64,000 nt of DNA, from NCBI RefSeq assembly GCF_036711975.1, contig NC_091968.1:21948001-22012000 (forward strand), given 5' to 3'. Positions 32,279 through 41,989 of the stretch are shown here, one piece after another. The notes under the pieces are model-generated. The model was not told the DNA's origin. It saw nothing but the letters and a program-made list of their open reading frames with translations, and ran no database searches. This DNA is from Onthophagus taurus. Taxonomy: Eukaryota > Arthropoda > Insecta > Coleoptera > Scarabaeidae. Positions within the stretch are counted from its first letter, which is position 1. Every line of letters starts with the position of its first letter. Both the position numbers and the translations under genes were made by a program.

Positions 32279-33293
32279 CTACTTTAATAAATGTTCAAAA
32301 TTTTTCCCTTGAACTTCTAAACATTTTTCGCATCGCAAGATGACTTGTTGATGGGTAGCCTTTCTCAAAAAATCTGGATTTAAGTTATTGAACGCATTTC
32401 GCACTCTTTCCATACAATTTTCCTGAGTGGTCAATGTCGTGCTATAAACTTGATTTTTGATAGTACCCCATATAAAGTAATCTAAAACCGACAAATCAGG
32501 TGATCTAGGTGGCCACAAGAAAGGTCCATTATTAGCAATCCATTGGCCATTAAATATATTTTCGAGGAAATTGCTAACTAAATAGCCGTTGTGCGGAGGC
32601 GCTCCATCGTGTTGGTAAAAAATTTGTGTTAATTCAACCAGAGGTAAATTTTCTAAATAATTAGTATCAAAATTTCGTAAAATGTTTAAATATCTTTCGC
32701 CTAGAAAAAAATTAATTGCAGCAATTAAAATTAATTGTAAATTATTCGTTATACCAATTATTTCTTAATTATTTACCATTTAGATTTTCCTCATAAAAAT
32801 GCAACGCTACTACTCTATCGTTTCTTATAGCGCAGTAGACATTGAATTGCCAGCTTCCTTGAAAATTACTCGTCGTAAATTTGTGAGGATTAGAATCACT
32901 CCAATAATGCGAATTATGTCTATTAAACAAACCATTTTTGGTAAATTTTGCCTCGTCAGACCAAATAATATTGTCCAAAAATTGATTATTTCCATAGTGT
33001 TCAGTTAAAATAAATTCACAAAAATTCACTCTTCTTGCGAAGTCAGTATCTCTTAAATGTTGCACTATGGAAATTGAATACGGATGATACTTATGTTTTT
33101 TCAAAATTCTGTGGATTGAGCTTTTGGAAAGTCCAGATTCTTTTGAAACTTGTCTGAGAGATATTGTCGGATATGCATTGAAATATCCTAAAACAGCGAT
33201 TTCCACATTTTCATTATCTACAATAGGCTTCTTTTTGAGAACTTTTCCTTTTACGGAACCATGTGTCTTGAAGTTATAAATTATTTGTTTCAA
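32279..33293 (-). CDS. Rosa-like DD41D mariner transposase, one intron, N-terminus deleted
   Basis: The frame opens at about 33293 (LKQIIYNFKTHGSVKGK). It shows a helix-turn-helix (ISLRQVSKESGLSKSSIHRI), first catalytic Asp in IIWSDEAKF, second in IFYQHDGAPPHN and third in RSPDLSVLDYF. I count 41 residues between the second and third Asp (DD41D). Genomic DNA has a stop near 32769, but removing a 76-nt GT-AG intron (32701-32776; donor GTAAAT, acceptor TTTTTTCTAG) restores ENLNGERYLNIL, the expected motif, and an open frame to the stop at 32279. The start region is damaged: ATG at 33311-33313 runs out of frame after a deletion of about 125 bp relative to the copy in the opposite arm. So the catalytic part looks intact but the native N-terminus is lost. 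It would cut and paste the element at TA sites if functional. Confidence 0.85.
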
Positions 33294-34258
33294 GGTGAAT
33301 TTCGTTCGGGCATAGTGAATTTTATAAATGATATAATGACATTTGTGTTACCTTCATTTGTTTCTCGGTAGTCATGGCCGTCTTTGACACAAAATTGTTT
33401 TGAATAATTTTAAACTATTTAAAACGAAAATTACAAAGAAACGGCGATAGTTAGATATAAGGAACCTTACATAAAGTTACCTTTATTTTTAATGTAGATT
33501 CAGATACAATTAAAAAAATATATGGTTTCCATTTAATTTTTTTGAGTTTTTCGCTTTTTCTTATATAAATATTTGGCAGCTTTTTTTGAACACCCTGTAT
33601 GTAGTAGGACAACATATGAGCTACCAAAAGTTAAGCTATAGTCTCTTCTTCAAATTCCTTTCATCAGATATAACAAATACTTAACAGTGTTAGCAGAAAT
33701 ACACATAACATACAAGCCTGCATAGGTTATTTTTTTACATAAATTTGTAAATATTTCAGAAACGGGTAAGAATTTTATATAAGATGTTTAAGTAAAAGTT
33801 AATTAAAATCGGACGTAGAATCTAAATATGTAATAATATATAGGTGGTTCCATTTAAAATAACGAAGTTGTTGTCTACTTCCGGTATAACCGGAAGTGCG
33901 ACAATCTTGAAAATATTTTAGGTGAGTTGGGCATATCGACATAAGTGCACCTACAAATTTTCAGAAAGATACTACTCATGGTTTCTCCTATATCGATCGA
34001 CCCAGTTCGTCGTGGGACATCCTGTACAGGTGTTCTATTTAAAAAATACACCATGTCGTAACTCATCATTTTTATTTTATTTCTACGCCAAGATATGCGG
34101 AAAATAGTTTCAAATAACTTTTATTTAAAACTTTTTTATTACAAGTTGAAGTTTAGGTAGTAGAACCATTCCATACTTTTTGTACAGCCTGTATATATAA
34201 TATAGAAACACAAAAAGAATAATTAATGAATAAAATTTTATTTTAGCATAACCCTTTT

Positions 34259-34980
34259 TCAATCGTACATCTTTCTTTCAGGTGGTTTCGCCAATTCGCA
34301 AATCCTACGCGATGGAGTGTATCTCATTGCTGCTTTTGATGTGGAAAACGGTTGATCCTTATCAGTAGAATGGTTCCAAGGAAACTTCCATGTACGCGGA
34401 GCGGATAATTCGTACTCTTTTTCAGTTGCTAAACAAAAACGAAAAATATTAAAAATTTCCAGAAAAAATTTCGACACAAAAAATTAACTTTGATGCTCCA
34501 AAGCTCCCAGCTTTACGGAACCCGGAACGATCTCCTCCTCTTTCATTAAGTATTTCCTTTTTGGTTTTGACATTTCTATGATTCTTTTTGTAGCATCGTA
34601 ATTTAAAGCAGCTTCATTTACGCTATATTTTGGAGTGATCGGTCGCTTGTATTTTTGATTCTGATTTGTTGGTAATGATAAATTTTTTAATCGTTCCTTT
34701 GTTAATTCGTGCTTTAATTTTTTATAAGCTTCAATCATTTCGGCCTAAAAAAAAGTGTTTTTGGGACATATTCAGCAACACAATTTTATTTACCAATCCT
34801 GTTTGAGTGTTTTTAGATGATTTAGATGAGGTTGTACTAAAACGATCTTTAATTACATATTGTAAGTAACTGTCTTTGATATCACGCTAAAAATTAAACA
34901 TAAAATAAATATTATTTTTTTTTATAGCAGAAATACTCCACCAATTCCCTTCTTAACGATTTCTTATGGGGCATACTCAT
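34259..34980 (-). CDS. THEG-repeat protein, sperm-type (paralogue 2), four exons
   Basis: Minus-strand exons 34980-34942, 34886-34794, 34744-34489 and 34428-34259 join in phase to about 185 aa. The order and sequence parallel the gene at 4284-5071: RDIKDSYLQYV, then HELTKERLKNLSLP, KYKRPITPKY, AALNYDATKRIIEMSKPK and TEKEYELSAPRTWKFP, with AAMRYTPSRRICELAKP at the C-terminus. It differs by fusing two exons: the intron at 4645-4699 in paralogue 1 is absent here. Both copies use the same unusual GTTAAY donor before the last exon. A sperm-axoneme role is inferred from the THEG family. It is divergently arranged with the nucleoside hydrolase gene. Confidence 0.72.
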
Positions 34981-35209
34981 TGAATTTTTTTTTGCTGAAA
35001 TTTTTAGTGACAATAATGACAAATTGTAATTCTTTAATTTATTGATAGATGGTGGATTTAAATTTAAACGATGTCAAAATTATACGATAAGATTACTCAA
35101 TAATCTTTTTTAATTAAAACCTCAACATTCTAGATAACACAAAAATAATCTATGATACATTACAGTTTAACTTGAAACTTATTTATAACAACTCTAAGTT
35201 AAGTTCATA
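34981..35209. promoter_or_regulatory. Shared divergent promoter region
   Basis: Only 229 bp separate the start codons of the minus-strand THEG-like gene and the plus-strand nucleoside hydrolase gene. Any 5' UTRs and promoters must lie or overlap here. I see no convincing TATA box; the sequence is AT-rich throughout. Confidence 0.5.
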
Positions 35210-36197
35210 ATGAGTTTATTAAGTTATTTAGAAATTCCTTCGATTTTAATCGAAGTAGATCCCGGAATCGATGATGCTTTGGCTTTAATGGTGCTCTTCG
35301 CAGCTTGGAAGCTCAATTTGATAAACATTTTAGCCATAATTTGTTCGAATGGAAACACAAATTTAACACAAACTTGCGAAAATACGAAAAAAATTATGGA
35401 TGCAAATCACATAACAGAAAATGACGTAATTATTTGAATATCTTTAAAATTTTTTTTCTGAATCATTTTTTTAGATCCCTCTTTTTTCTGGAGTAGCAAC
35501 AGGAGTTGTTAATGAAACCCCCATAGATTTATGGTTTGGCGAAGACGGTTTTGGCGATATAAAACCACCAATTGAATCAAAACCACGAAGCGTTCTTCCC
35601 GGTTATAATTTAGCGTCTTATTTAAAAAAGAATAAAAATTACGACGAAATTTCTTATTTAAGTTTAGGGTCGTTAACATTTTTAATGACCTTTTTGTTAC
35701 AACAACCCGAAGTTAATTTTAAGGATATTTGGATTATGGGGGGAAATAATTTAGGTTCTAATCACCAAGAATGGAATTTTTTTGTTGACCCGGAAGCCGT
35801 TCATTTCATTTTGAGGCAATCCGAAAAAATACCTTTAATTTTACTCATGTTTGAAAGTTGCGAAAGCGTCCAACCAACTTTGGGGTGGAGAAGAAATGTT
35901 TTAGGAGAAATAAACACTGAAATCGTCGATTTAATTAATAAAGCGGAAGCTTTTAAGCTTGAAGGAATTCCGGATGATCATATTTGGTACCAATACGATC
36001 CCGTTTTAGCGGTTGCTTTCGTTTATCCTGATGCAATAACGAGTTTGAAAGAAGCTAGTGTTAATATAACCTTGGGAAATGATCCTAATACTCGATCGGT
36101 GCTTGTTGAAGGTGACTTCAAGGTTAAATTCATCGAAAGTTTATTTTTGGAGCGGTATAAAACGATTTTGGAGGAATCTGCTAAAGTTTTAACTTGA
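35210..36197 (+). CDS. Inosine-uridine type nucleoside hydrolase (IUNH family)
   Basis: Two exons, 35210-35425 and 35475-36197, split by a 49-bp intron with matching phase, give 312 aa. The family cleaves ribonucleosides to base and ribose. The N-terminal calcium/ribose-binding signature VDPGIDDALAL (Asp17, Asp21, Asp22) is intact. So are IWIMGGNN, EWNFFVDPEAVHF and the C-terminal WYQYDPVLAVAF with the last metal-binding Asp. Length matches the family (about 310-330). There is no signal peptide, so a cytosolic enzyme of nucleoside salvage is likely. The in-frame stop just after the exon 1 donor makes splicing obligatory. Confidence 0.9.
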
Positions 36198-36229
36198 AAT
36201 ATATTATAATTAAATATATTGTTTTTATC

Positions 36230-38935
36230 TTAGTGTTGCACTGTATCTTGGCCTGTTCCAGCATCTTCCGTTATTCCAATGTGTTTCTCCAATTGATGAT
36301 GCCAAGAGTTTTGGTTCAAGTATCTTATTGCACCCCTATGCATTATTCTAACAAGAGTTTGTTTTGATATTCTCTTAAGGATGTCTCATGCAGCGCAGGA
36401 GATTGATTTTTATCAAGGTAACAAAATCAAGCTCTATTAGTGATGGAACGGATAGTGATTTTGCGAAAAGCCGGATTTTTTTAATTTCAGTCTTAAAAGT
36501 CTTAATTTGTTTTATCTTTCTTAATGTACTTGAAAGGAGGTTATAGTGCTTCAATGCATGGTACAGATGATAATTTTTATATACGGTAGTATTCACTTTT
36601 GGCAGTTTGTTTAATCTGTTAGATGTGATCTTGTATTATATTCATGATTGATTTCCGTATAAAGATTCCTTGTTTTATGAACGCTATTCTATGAAGCTTA
36701 ATAATATGTATCTTTTTTGGACGCTACTACTATCAGTGTCATTATACAGTCTATTTGTGGAAAAGGTCCGCAGTTTATTGTGCAGTATATACCTTTATTA
36801 CGTATTTATTTGTGTTTTCCAAAATTTTCTCCACCCACACAACAATACTATAATCAATCTGAGACAGTACCATAGTATCATAAAACAACTTTTTTAGTTT
36901 GTTATCGAATATGTTACGAATAGCATAACATTTAGGCAGTAAAGTCTTTAGCTTAAGGCTAAAGTTAAAAATCCGAAAGTTACAATGTGGATCTACACTT
37001 CTGTGATAAGACCCATGATAGCTCACGGAGCCATAGTCTGGTGCTCAGCACTAAAACATGCACATAAAGCTACATTGCTGCATCAATTGCAACGACTGGC
37101 CTGCCTGCTAATCACAGGCGCTATGAGATCTACACCTACGATTGCAATGGAGACTATGTTAAACGTGCTGCCCCTAGATATTTTTATCAGGGAGGTGGCC
37201 GTGATGGCATTGCTTCGGTTGCGACCAGTAAATGAAAATGGGTTGTTAAAATGGGAATAGTCCGGAGCAAGCTCTGGAGTGAGGCTGTTAGTAAACAACC
37301 CCTCCTTAAAGCTCGCACAGACTACATTACACCTACTTTCTTAGGCAAGCCACACTTTGGCATTGAAACGATACCTCAGAGCAACTCAAGCTCGGGCAAA
37401 ACGCTGACCATCTACACTGATGGATCAAAGAAGGCTGGAGGTTCCGGAGCGGGAATCTTCTCGCACGATCTCCAGCTGCACCTTTCCACTTCGTTAGGAT
37501 CGTATTGCACGACTGCTCAAGCCGAATTAATTGCTATAAATATAGCAGCCGATGCGATTATCGACTCCAAAACAGTCGGCAGAAACGTTGTAATCTGTAC
37601 TGATAGCAGACAGGCTATGCTGGGGGTTGGCAGGCATCATACTGCATCATCGTTGGTGAAGTCCTGTCGGCAATCACTCGAAGAGGCAAACGTATACAAC
37701 AACGTCACGATAAAATGGCGAAAAGGACACATCGGAATTAAAGGACATGATCATGCGGACAGGTTGGCGAAACGGGCGGCTAACAAGTCACCGATCTCCC
37801 CTGAACCGTTTGTACCACTAGCTGTTAATACAGCATCAAAACTGATAAACTCCATCTCCCACCGAGCTTTTTGCGATAGATGGGATGGGACGGCAGTAGG
37901 TGCCTTTGCTAAGAAAACTGCTCTACCCTGACCGGAAGACATCTACTCAGTTTCTGGGAAAATCGAAAAGTGATTTGAGGCTTCTCACCCACTTCCTGAC
38001 CGGACACTGCAGGTTACGTAAGCACATGTTTTACATGAAGCTGGCGAATACACCCCTCTGTAGAGGGTGTGAAATGGAAGACGAGACGGTAAGTCATACT
38101 GTTTGTGACTGTCCAAACCTCGTGTACTTAAGGGAATCTATTTTCGGAGTACCATGGCTCCAAATTTCGGATATAAGGAACATACCTTTCTGTTCTATAT
38201 TAACGTTCATGAAAAGATTGGGCTGATTTTCTGACCCTTGAATGAACAGTAAGCTGTGGGGACGTACAAAGGGTCCGCTGGGGCCTAAGTGCTGTGAGTA
38301 ACTCACCCCCACGTGAAACTACATACACATACACAAGTCTTTAGCTTCTTGGAGATGTATACCGCATGATAATTCCATTTTAAATGCTGGTCTATCACTA
38401 TACCCAAGTATTTAGCCTTTTCAGAATGTGGAATTGTTTCAGATTCACCGCAAGAGCAGCCCCCATTTTTGTAGAAACTGCATCGATCGTTATGTATTTC
38501 TAGATGTAAGTTATCAGGTGGCTTAGCTGCAGCTTTTGGCGAAAATGTTATACAGCAGGAGTTTTCGATGTTTAATGTAAGCAAGTTACATGACAACCAA
38601 CCTTTCACCCGCTGCAAAACAAAGTTCGCCTTATACTATACCCTTTCCCACTCATCCTCCTCCACCAGCACCACTGTATCATCTGCATAGCCTATAGCAA
38701 TGGAGAGAGGACGGTACCCTGAGGCAAACCAGTTGTTAAATTTTTCAGTGAGCTATAGGTACTATTGATTTTTGTCATCTGCTTTCGCCCTGTCATATAG
38801 TTTTTGATTACATTAAAGCTCTTCCTCTGATACCAAACTGTTGTAATTTTTGAAATAATCTGTTGTGAGGTACGGTGTTAAATGCCTTTTTCAGGTCGAG
38901 GAATATTGCCATTGTTTTTTTGTTATTATTAAAAC
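36230..38935 (-). mobile_element. Jockey-type LINE (minus), split by a later LINE
   Basis: Minus strand from about 38910: FLDLKKAFNTVPH, AIGYADDTVVLVEEDEW, LTLNIENSCCITFS and KAKYLGIVIDQHLKWNYHA down to about 38340. The same protein resumes at about 36955 (LKLKTLLPKCYAIRNIF, FYDTMVLSQIDYSIVVW) and ends near 36230. The break corresponds exactly to the insertion of the plus-strand LINE at 36955-38334. The element is decayed with several stops. Confidence 0.75.
36955..38334 (+). mobile_element. 5'-truncated RNase H-bearing LINE with 13-bp target duplication
   Basis: It is flanked by AAGTCTTTAGCTT at 36942-36954 and 38335-38347. The coding part (36985-38226, one frameshift near 37255 and another near 37930) gives IRPMIAHGAIVWCSA, QRLACLLITGAMRSTP, an RNase H domain (YTDGSKKAGGSG, AQAELIAI, CTDSRQAML, HDHADRLAKRAA) and a C-terminal C-x2-C...H...C finger. 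This belongs with I-group LINEs and is the same family as 52727-55325. Its 3' end reads CTACATACACATACAC with no poly(A). Confidence 0.87.
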
Positions 38936-40313
38936 AGATGAAATTTTTAAACGAAGGATATTAGAAGTGTATATTATTACAATATTTTACATAAAAATGT
39001 ATAACGTAGTATTTATATTGAAAAACACAAAACATAATCACATTTATAACTCAAAAAAGTAGTTTACTGTTACATTCACAATCAAAACATCTCAAAATTT
39101 ACATACTAATTAATGTTTGGTAGGTCCTCCTTTGGCAGCAAGAACTGCTGCTAATCGTCGAGGCATAGAATCAACTAAATTAGCTGTAATTTCTGGTGAA
39201 ATACTCTTCTATTCTCGTAATAGTGCAGCTTTTAAGTCATTTTTATTTTTAATATCTAGTTTCCGAATTTTGCGGTCAAGAAGCTCATAGATACGTGCTC
39301 TATGGGGTTTTGTTTAGGGACATTATATAATATCGACTCCGTTCCCAAGCTTAGTTTATTGACGATTCCTTTAAATTAGTTCGCAATATGTTTAGATATA
39401 TATATAGCGATCCATAATTGTTTCAACAAATACTAAACTTCTTACACCAGCCCCCGACATACAACCCCATACCATTACATTTCCTCCGCCATGCTTTACT
39501 ATGGCTTTTAAGTTTTTCTTTTTCATTTCTTCGTTGCCGAAAATATTGAACTTGCTTTCGTCCGAAAATACAACGGTACGCCAGAAAGTAGTATTCTTTT
39601 GCTCATGTAATTTGGCAAAATCGACTCTTTTTTTCGCATTTATTTCGGATATAAACTCCTTTTTTCTTGGAACTCTACTGTTATAACCTTCACTTCATAA
39701 CACCTGTCTAACTGTTTCTAAATTGACGGTTATAGAGCTTGATGCTGCGAGTGATTTGGTTATATCAACCGCAGTTGTTGTCGGCTGATCGTTGATCGTT
39801 TTTAAAATTAATCGCTTATCTCTAGGTGTCAGTTTACGTGGTCGGCCACCTCTTGGTTTGTTTTCGATTGACTGACGTTCCTTATAATTACGAATTACTG
39901 TCTGGACCGAAGAGCGACTTTTACTAACTATTTTTGCGACTTCAGTTAATGAACGACCATTGTTATGATTGTGAATTATGATATTTCGCACTCCAAGAGG
40001 TATTCCTTTCCGTTTAGCTTCCATTGTTAGGAGGATTACTAATTACTCTAATTATACGCAAACTACATCAACTATGATGTTTACAAATAAAAAGTAGTGT
40101 GGGGTTATATCTGTATGTAGACTTTTTTGAGTTACAAATATGATTATGTTTTGTGTTTTTCAATATAAATAATAAGTTATACATTTTTATGTAAAATATT
40201 ATAATAATATACACTTCTAATATTCTTCGTTTAAAAATTTCATTGAATTACATTTCAGGAGCGGAACTATTATGATTTTCTGGGGTGTATGTAGACTTTC
40301 TTGTACCACTGTA
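38933..40313 (-). mobile_element. Tc1-like transposon, decayed
   Basis: Inverted repeats at about 38942-39060 and 40110-40245 share GAAATTTTTAAACGAAG, TATTAGAAGTGTATATTATTA and CAAAACATAATCA. The right end is complete (TGTAGACTTTCTTGTACCACTG before a TA at about 40312); the left end lacks the outer 65-70 bp. The transposase N-terminus is readable on the minus strand at 40024-39695 (SLTEVAKIVSKSRSSVQTVI, then GRPRKLTPRDKRLI). Downstream pieces (FGNEEMKKK, AAVLAAKGGPTKH at the end) are broken by stops. Confidence 0.8.
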
Positions 40314-40465
40314 TGTCAACTTATTTGAATGCAAGATACAAAATGAACTTTTTTGATGCTGATTTAACTAACGAAGCACCTCTAAAAAGAGGATACTTAA
40401 TTAATAATTGGCGATATTTCCACAAGGATCCTTCAAGAAATTAATTGTATAGCGAATTTTGAAAA

Positions 40466-40665
40466 TTGCAACATCGAAAATTTTATCAAAACTTCAAATA
40501 TTGTTTTCTCAAAAACTAAAAGTTATTTTTCAAAACGGGTTGGTTCATTGGAAAGAGGACACTCTTATTAACACTTTGGAAAATTTTTATTCTCATATCC
40601 CAAGAAGTGGATTTTATACGAATTTTTAAAACTTAATCGGCGAAAATTGCAAAATGCGAAAAAAT
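40466..40665. repeat. 200-bp dispersed repeat, copy 1
   Basis: From TTGCAACATCGAAAATTTTATC to GGCGAAAATTGCAAAAT. The same sequence, lightly diverged and in the same orientation, recurs at 43503-43690. No tip structure is clear. Confidence 0.8.
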
Positions 40666-40679
40666 TGTCGATTATACTT

Positions 40680-41920
40680 CTTGGACAGGGAAAAGATACC
40701 GCTCCCGGTTCTGATAACATCATAAGGAAACTGCTGAGAAGTCTACAGTCTCAGCAAACTATCGCCCCATCTTCCTGCTCCCTGTAATTGGAAAACTCTT
40801 CGAGACGCACTTGAAGAACATTCTCCTAGCTGCGGTATCAAAGAAAATTCCGCCTTACCAATTTAGCTTCCAATCCGGCAAATCAACGTCCCAGCGACTA
40901 ACTATTCTGATTTCCAACTTCCAGGTGGCACGTTTTGTAAAACTAAAATCCGCAGCAGTGTTTCTGGACGTCCGAAAGGCCTTTGACTCAGTGTGGCACA
41001 AAGGATTGCTATTTAAACTGAATAAGCTAAAAACGCCATACTACCTTCTAATCCTGATAACCCAATTCTTGTCGAATCGCTCCTCCATTGTGAAGTTGAA
41101 AAATCACTTCTCCCACAGCTTCTCCGCTCAGCAAGGCCTTCTCTCTATACCATCTATTCTGCCTCGATCTTTACAACGACAACCCAGACGCCTTTAACCT
41201 CACTGCATACGCACTACTTTATGAAGACGACACAGCATTGGTCTCGCACAGTAGGGACATCACTTCTTCGGTCCGTAAGCTGCAGACGCTCATAAATGAA
41301 ACGGAAAATTGGTACCGAAAATGGCGCATCCTACTCAATCCCACAAAAACACAATTTTTTGTCCCATTCGTTTCACCCCGCGCTCCCTCTCCCACAATTA
41401 CAATCCAATCAACGGCAATCTCCGTCTCAACCTGCAAGTATCTTGGCATAACACTTGACAGAACGTTTAAGTTTTCCACTCCTGCAAACAAGGTGAAGAT
41501 GAAAGTAAAGACACGCGCCAAACACTTTAAATCCCTCTCGTTCAGAGGTCGCGGAATCTCTACCTCATGTGCCTCGCGCATCTACAAGACCATTTGCAGG
41601 CCGATCATAGAATATGGCACCAAGAAGAACGAAGTACCACCTGGAAGTAGCGGAAAGATCTGCACTGAGATCCATCACCCGAATTAGGAACCCCCGTAAT
41701 CCTCTCTTTAACCCTAGCAATGATCTGCTAAACCAACTTACCGATATCCCCCCTATCCATACCCGCCTTCAATCTTTGTCCGATAAATCCATCCTAAATT
41801 TTCCTACCAACGCCTTGCAACACACGGTTATATTATCGCCTCGATTACTCCACCCTCGCAACAATCCACCTCTTCTCTTCCAAAAACTCCTGGCCGTCAG
41901 AGAAGACTGAAACAAGCCGC
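40680..41920 (+). mobile_element. Jockey-type LINE fragment
   Basis: Plus strand with frameshifts: NYRPIFLLPVIGKLFETH (about 40760-40810), FSFQSGKSTSQRLTIL, AAVFLDVRKAFDSVWH, ALLYEDDTALVSHSRD (altered ADD box, about 41215), LNPTKTQFFV, CKYLGITLDRTFKF and IYKTICRPIIEYG, with the C-terminal part (ERSALRSITRIRNP) ending near 41910. It is dead; endonuclease missing. Confidence 0.82.
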
Positions 41921-41966
41921 CGCCTACAAAAATCACGGGCAGAAAGACCCTGGTCGGTGGCCCTAT

Positions 41967-41989
41967 GCATATATATATATATATATATA
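41967..41989. repeat. AT microsatellite
   Basis: About eleven AT dinucleotides directly abut the CAGGGTGTCTCACG tip of the next foldback, a TA-rich target for a TA-inserting element. Confidence 0.9.

Larger units (their letters stand above)
31737..33597 (-). mobile_element. Inner DD41D mariner-superfamily transposon with long inverted arms
   Basis: 1861 bp bounded by CAGGGTGTTCAAAA (31737) and TTTTGAACACCCTG (33597), flanked by TA on both sides. Inverted arms of about 290 bp continue into the coding region: both include GCTGCCAAATATTTATATAAG, ACGGCCATGACTACCGAG and the transposase start context CACTATGCCCG. The transposase is on the minus strand. Because the arms include coding sequence, the left arm is effectively an inverted duplicate of the transposon's 5' end. 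It occupies the exact dyad centre of the middle shell. Confidence 0.88.
31310..34024. mobile_element. Composite nested foldback, middle shell (CAGGGTGTCCCACGA tips)
   Basis: Left arm 31310-31734 and right arm 33600-34024 are near-identical inverted copies. Both contain TCGATCGATATAGGAGAAAC, the CCGGAAGT dyad (31438-31458, 33877-33897), AACGAAGTTGTTGTCTAC, and CTCATATGTTGTCCTACTACA next to the centre. With the inner transposon removed, the arms meet at a perfect palindromic centre CTACTACATATGTAGTAG, so this shell was a spacer-less foldback. Left flank TA (31308-31309), right flank TA (34025-34026). Confidence 0.88.
31096..34191. mobile_element. Composite nested foldback, outermost shell
   Basis: Outer tips CAGGTGTACAAAAAGT (31096) and ACTTTTTGTACAGCCTG (ends 34191) are inverted and flanked by TA. 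A weaker internal match (AAATAAAAGTTA near 31215 against TAACTTTTATTT near 34115) supports a degraded palindromic shell of roughly 200 bp per arm. The middle shell (31310-34024) lies inside it. Confidence 0.65.
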
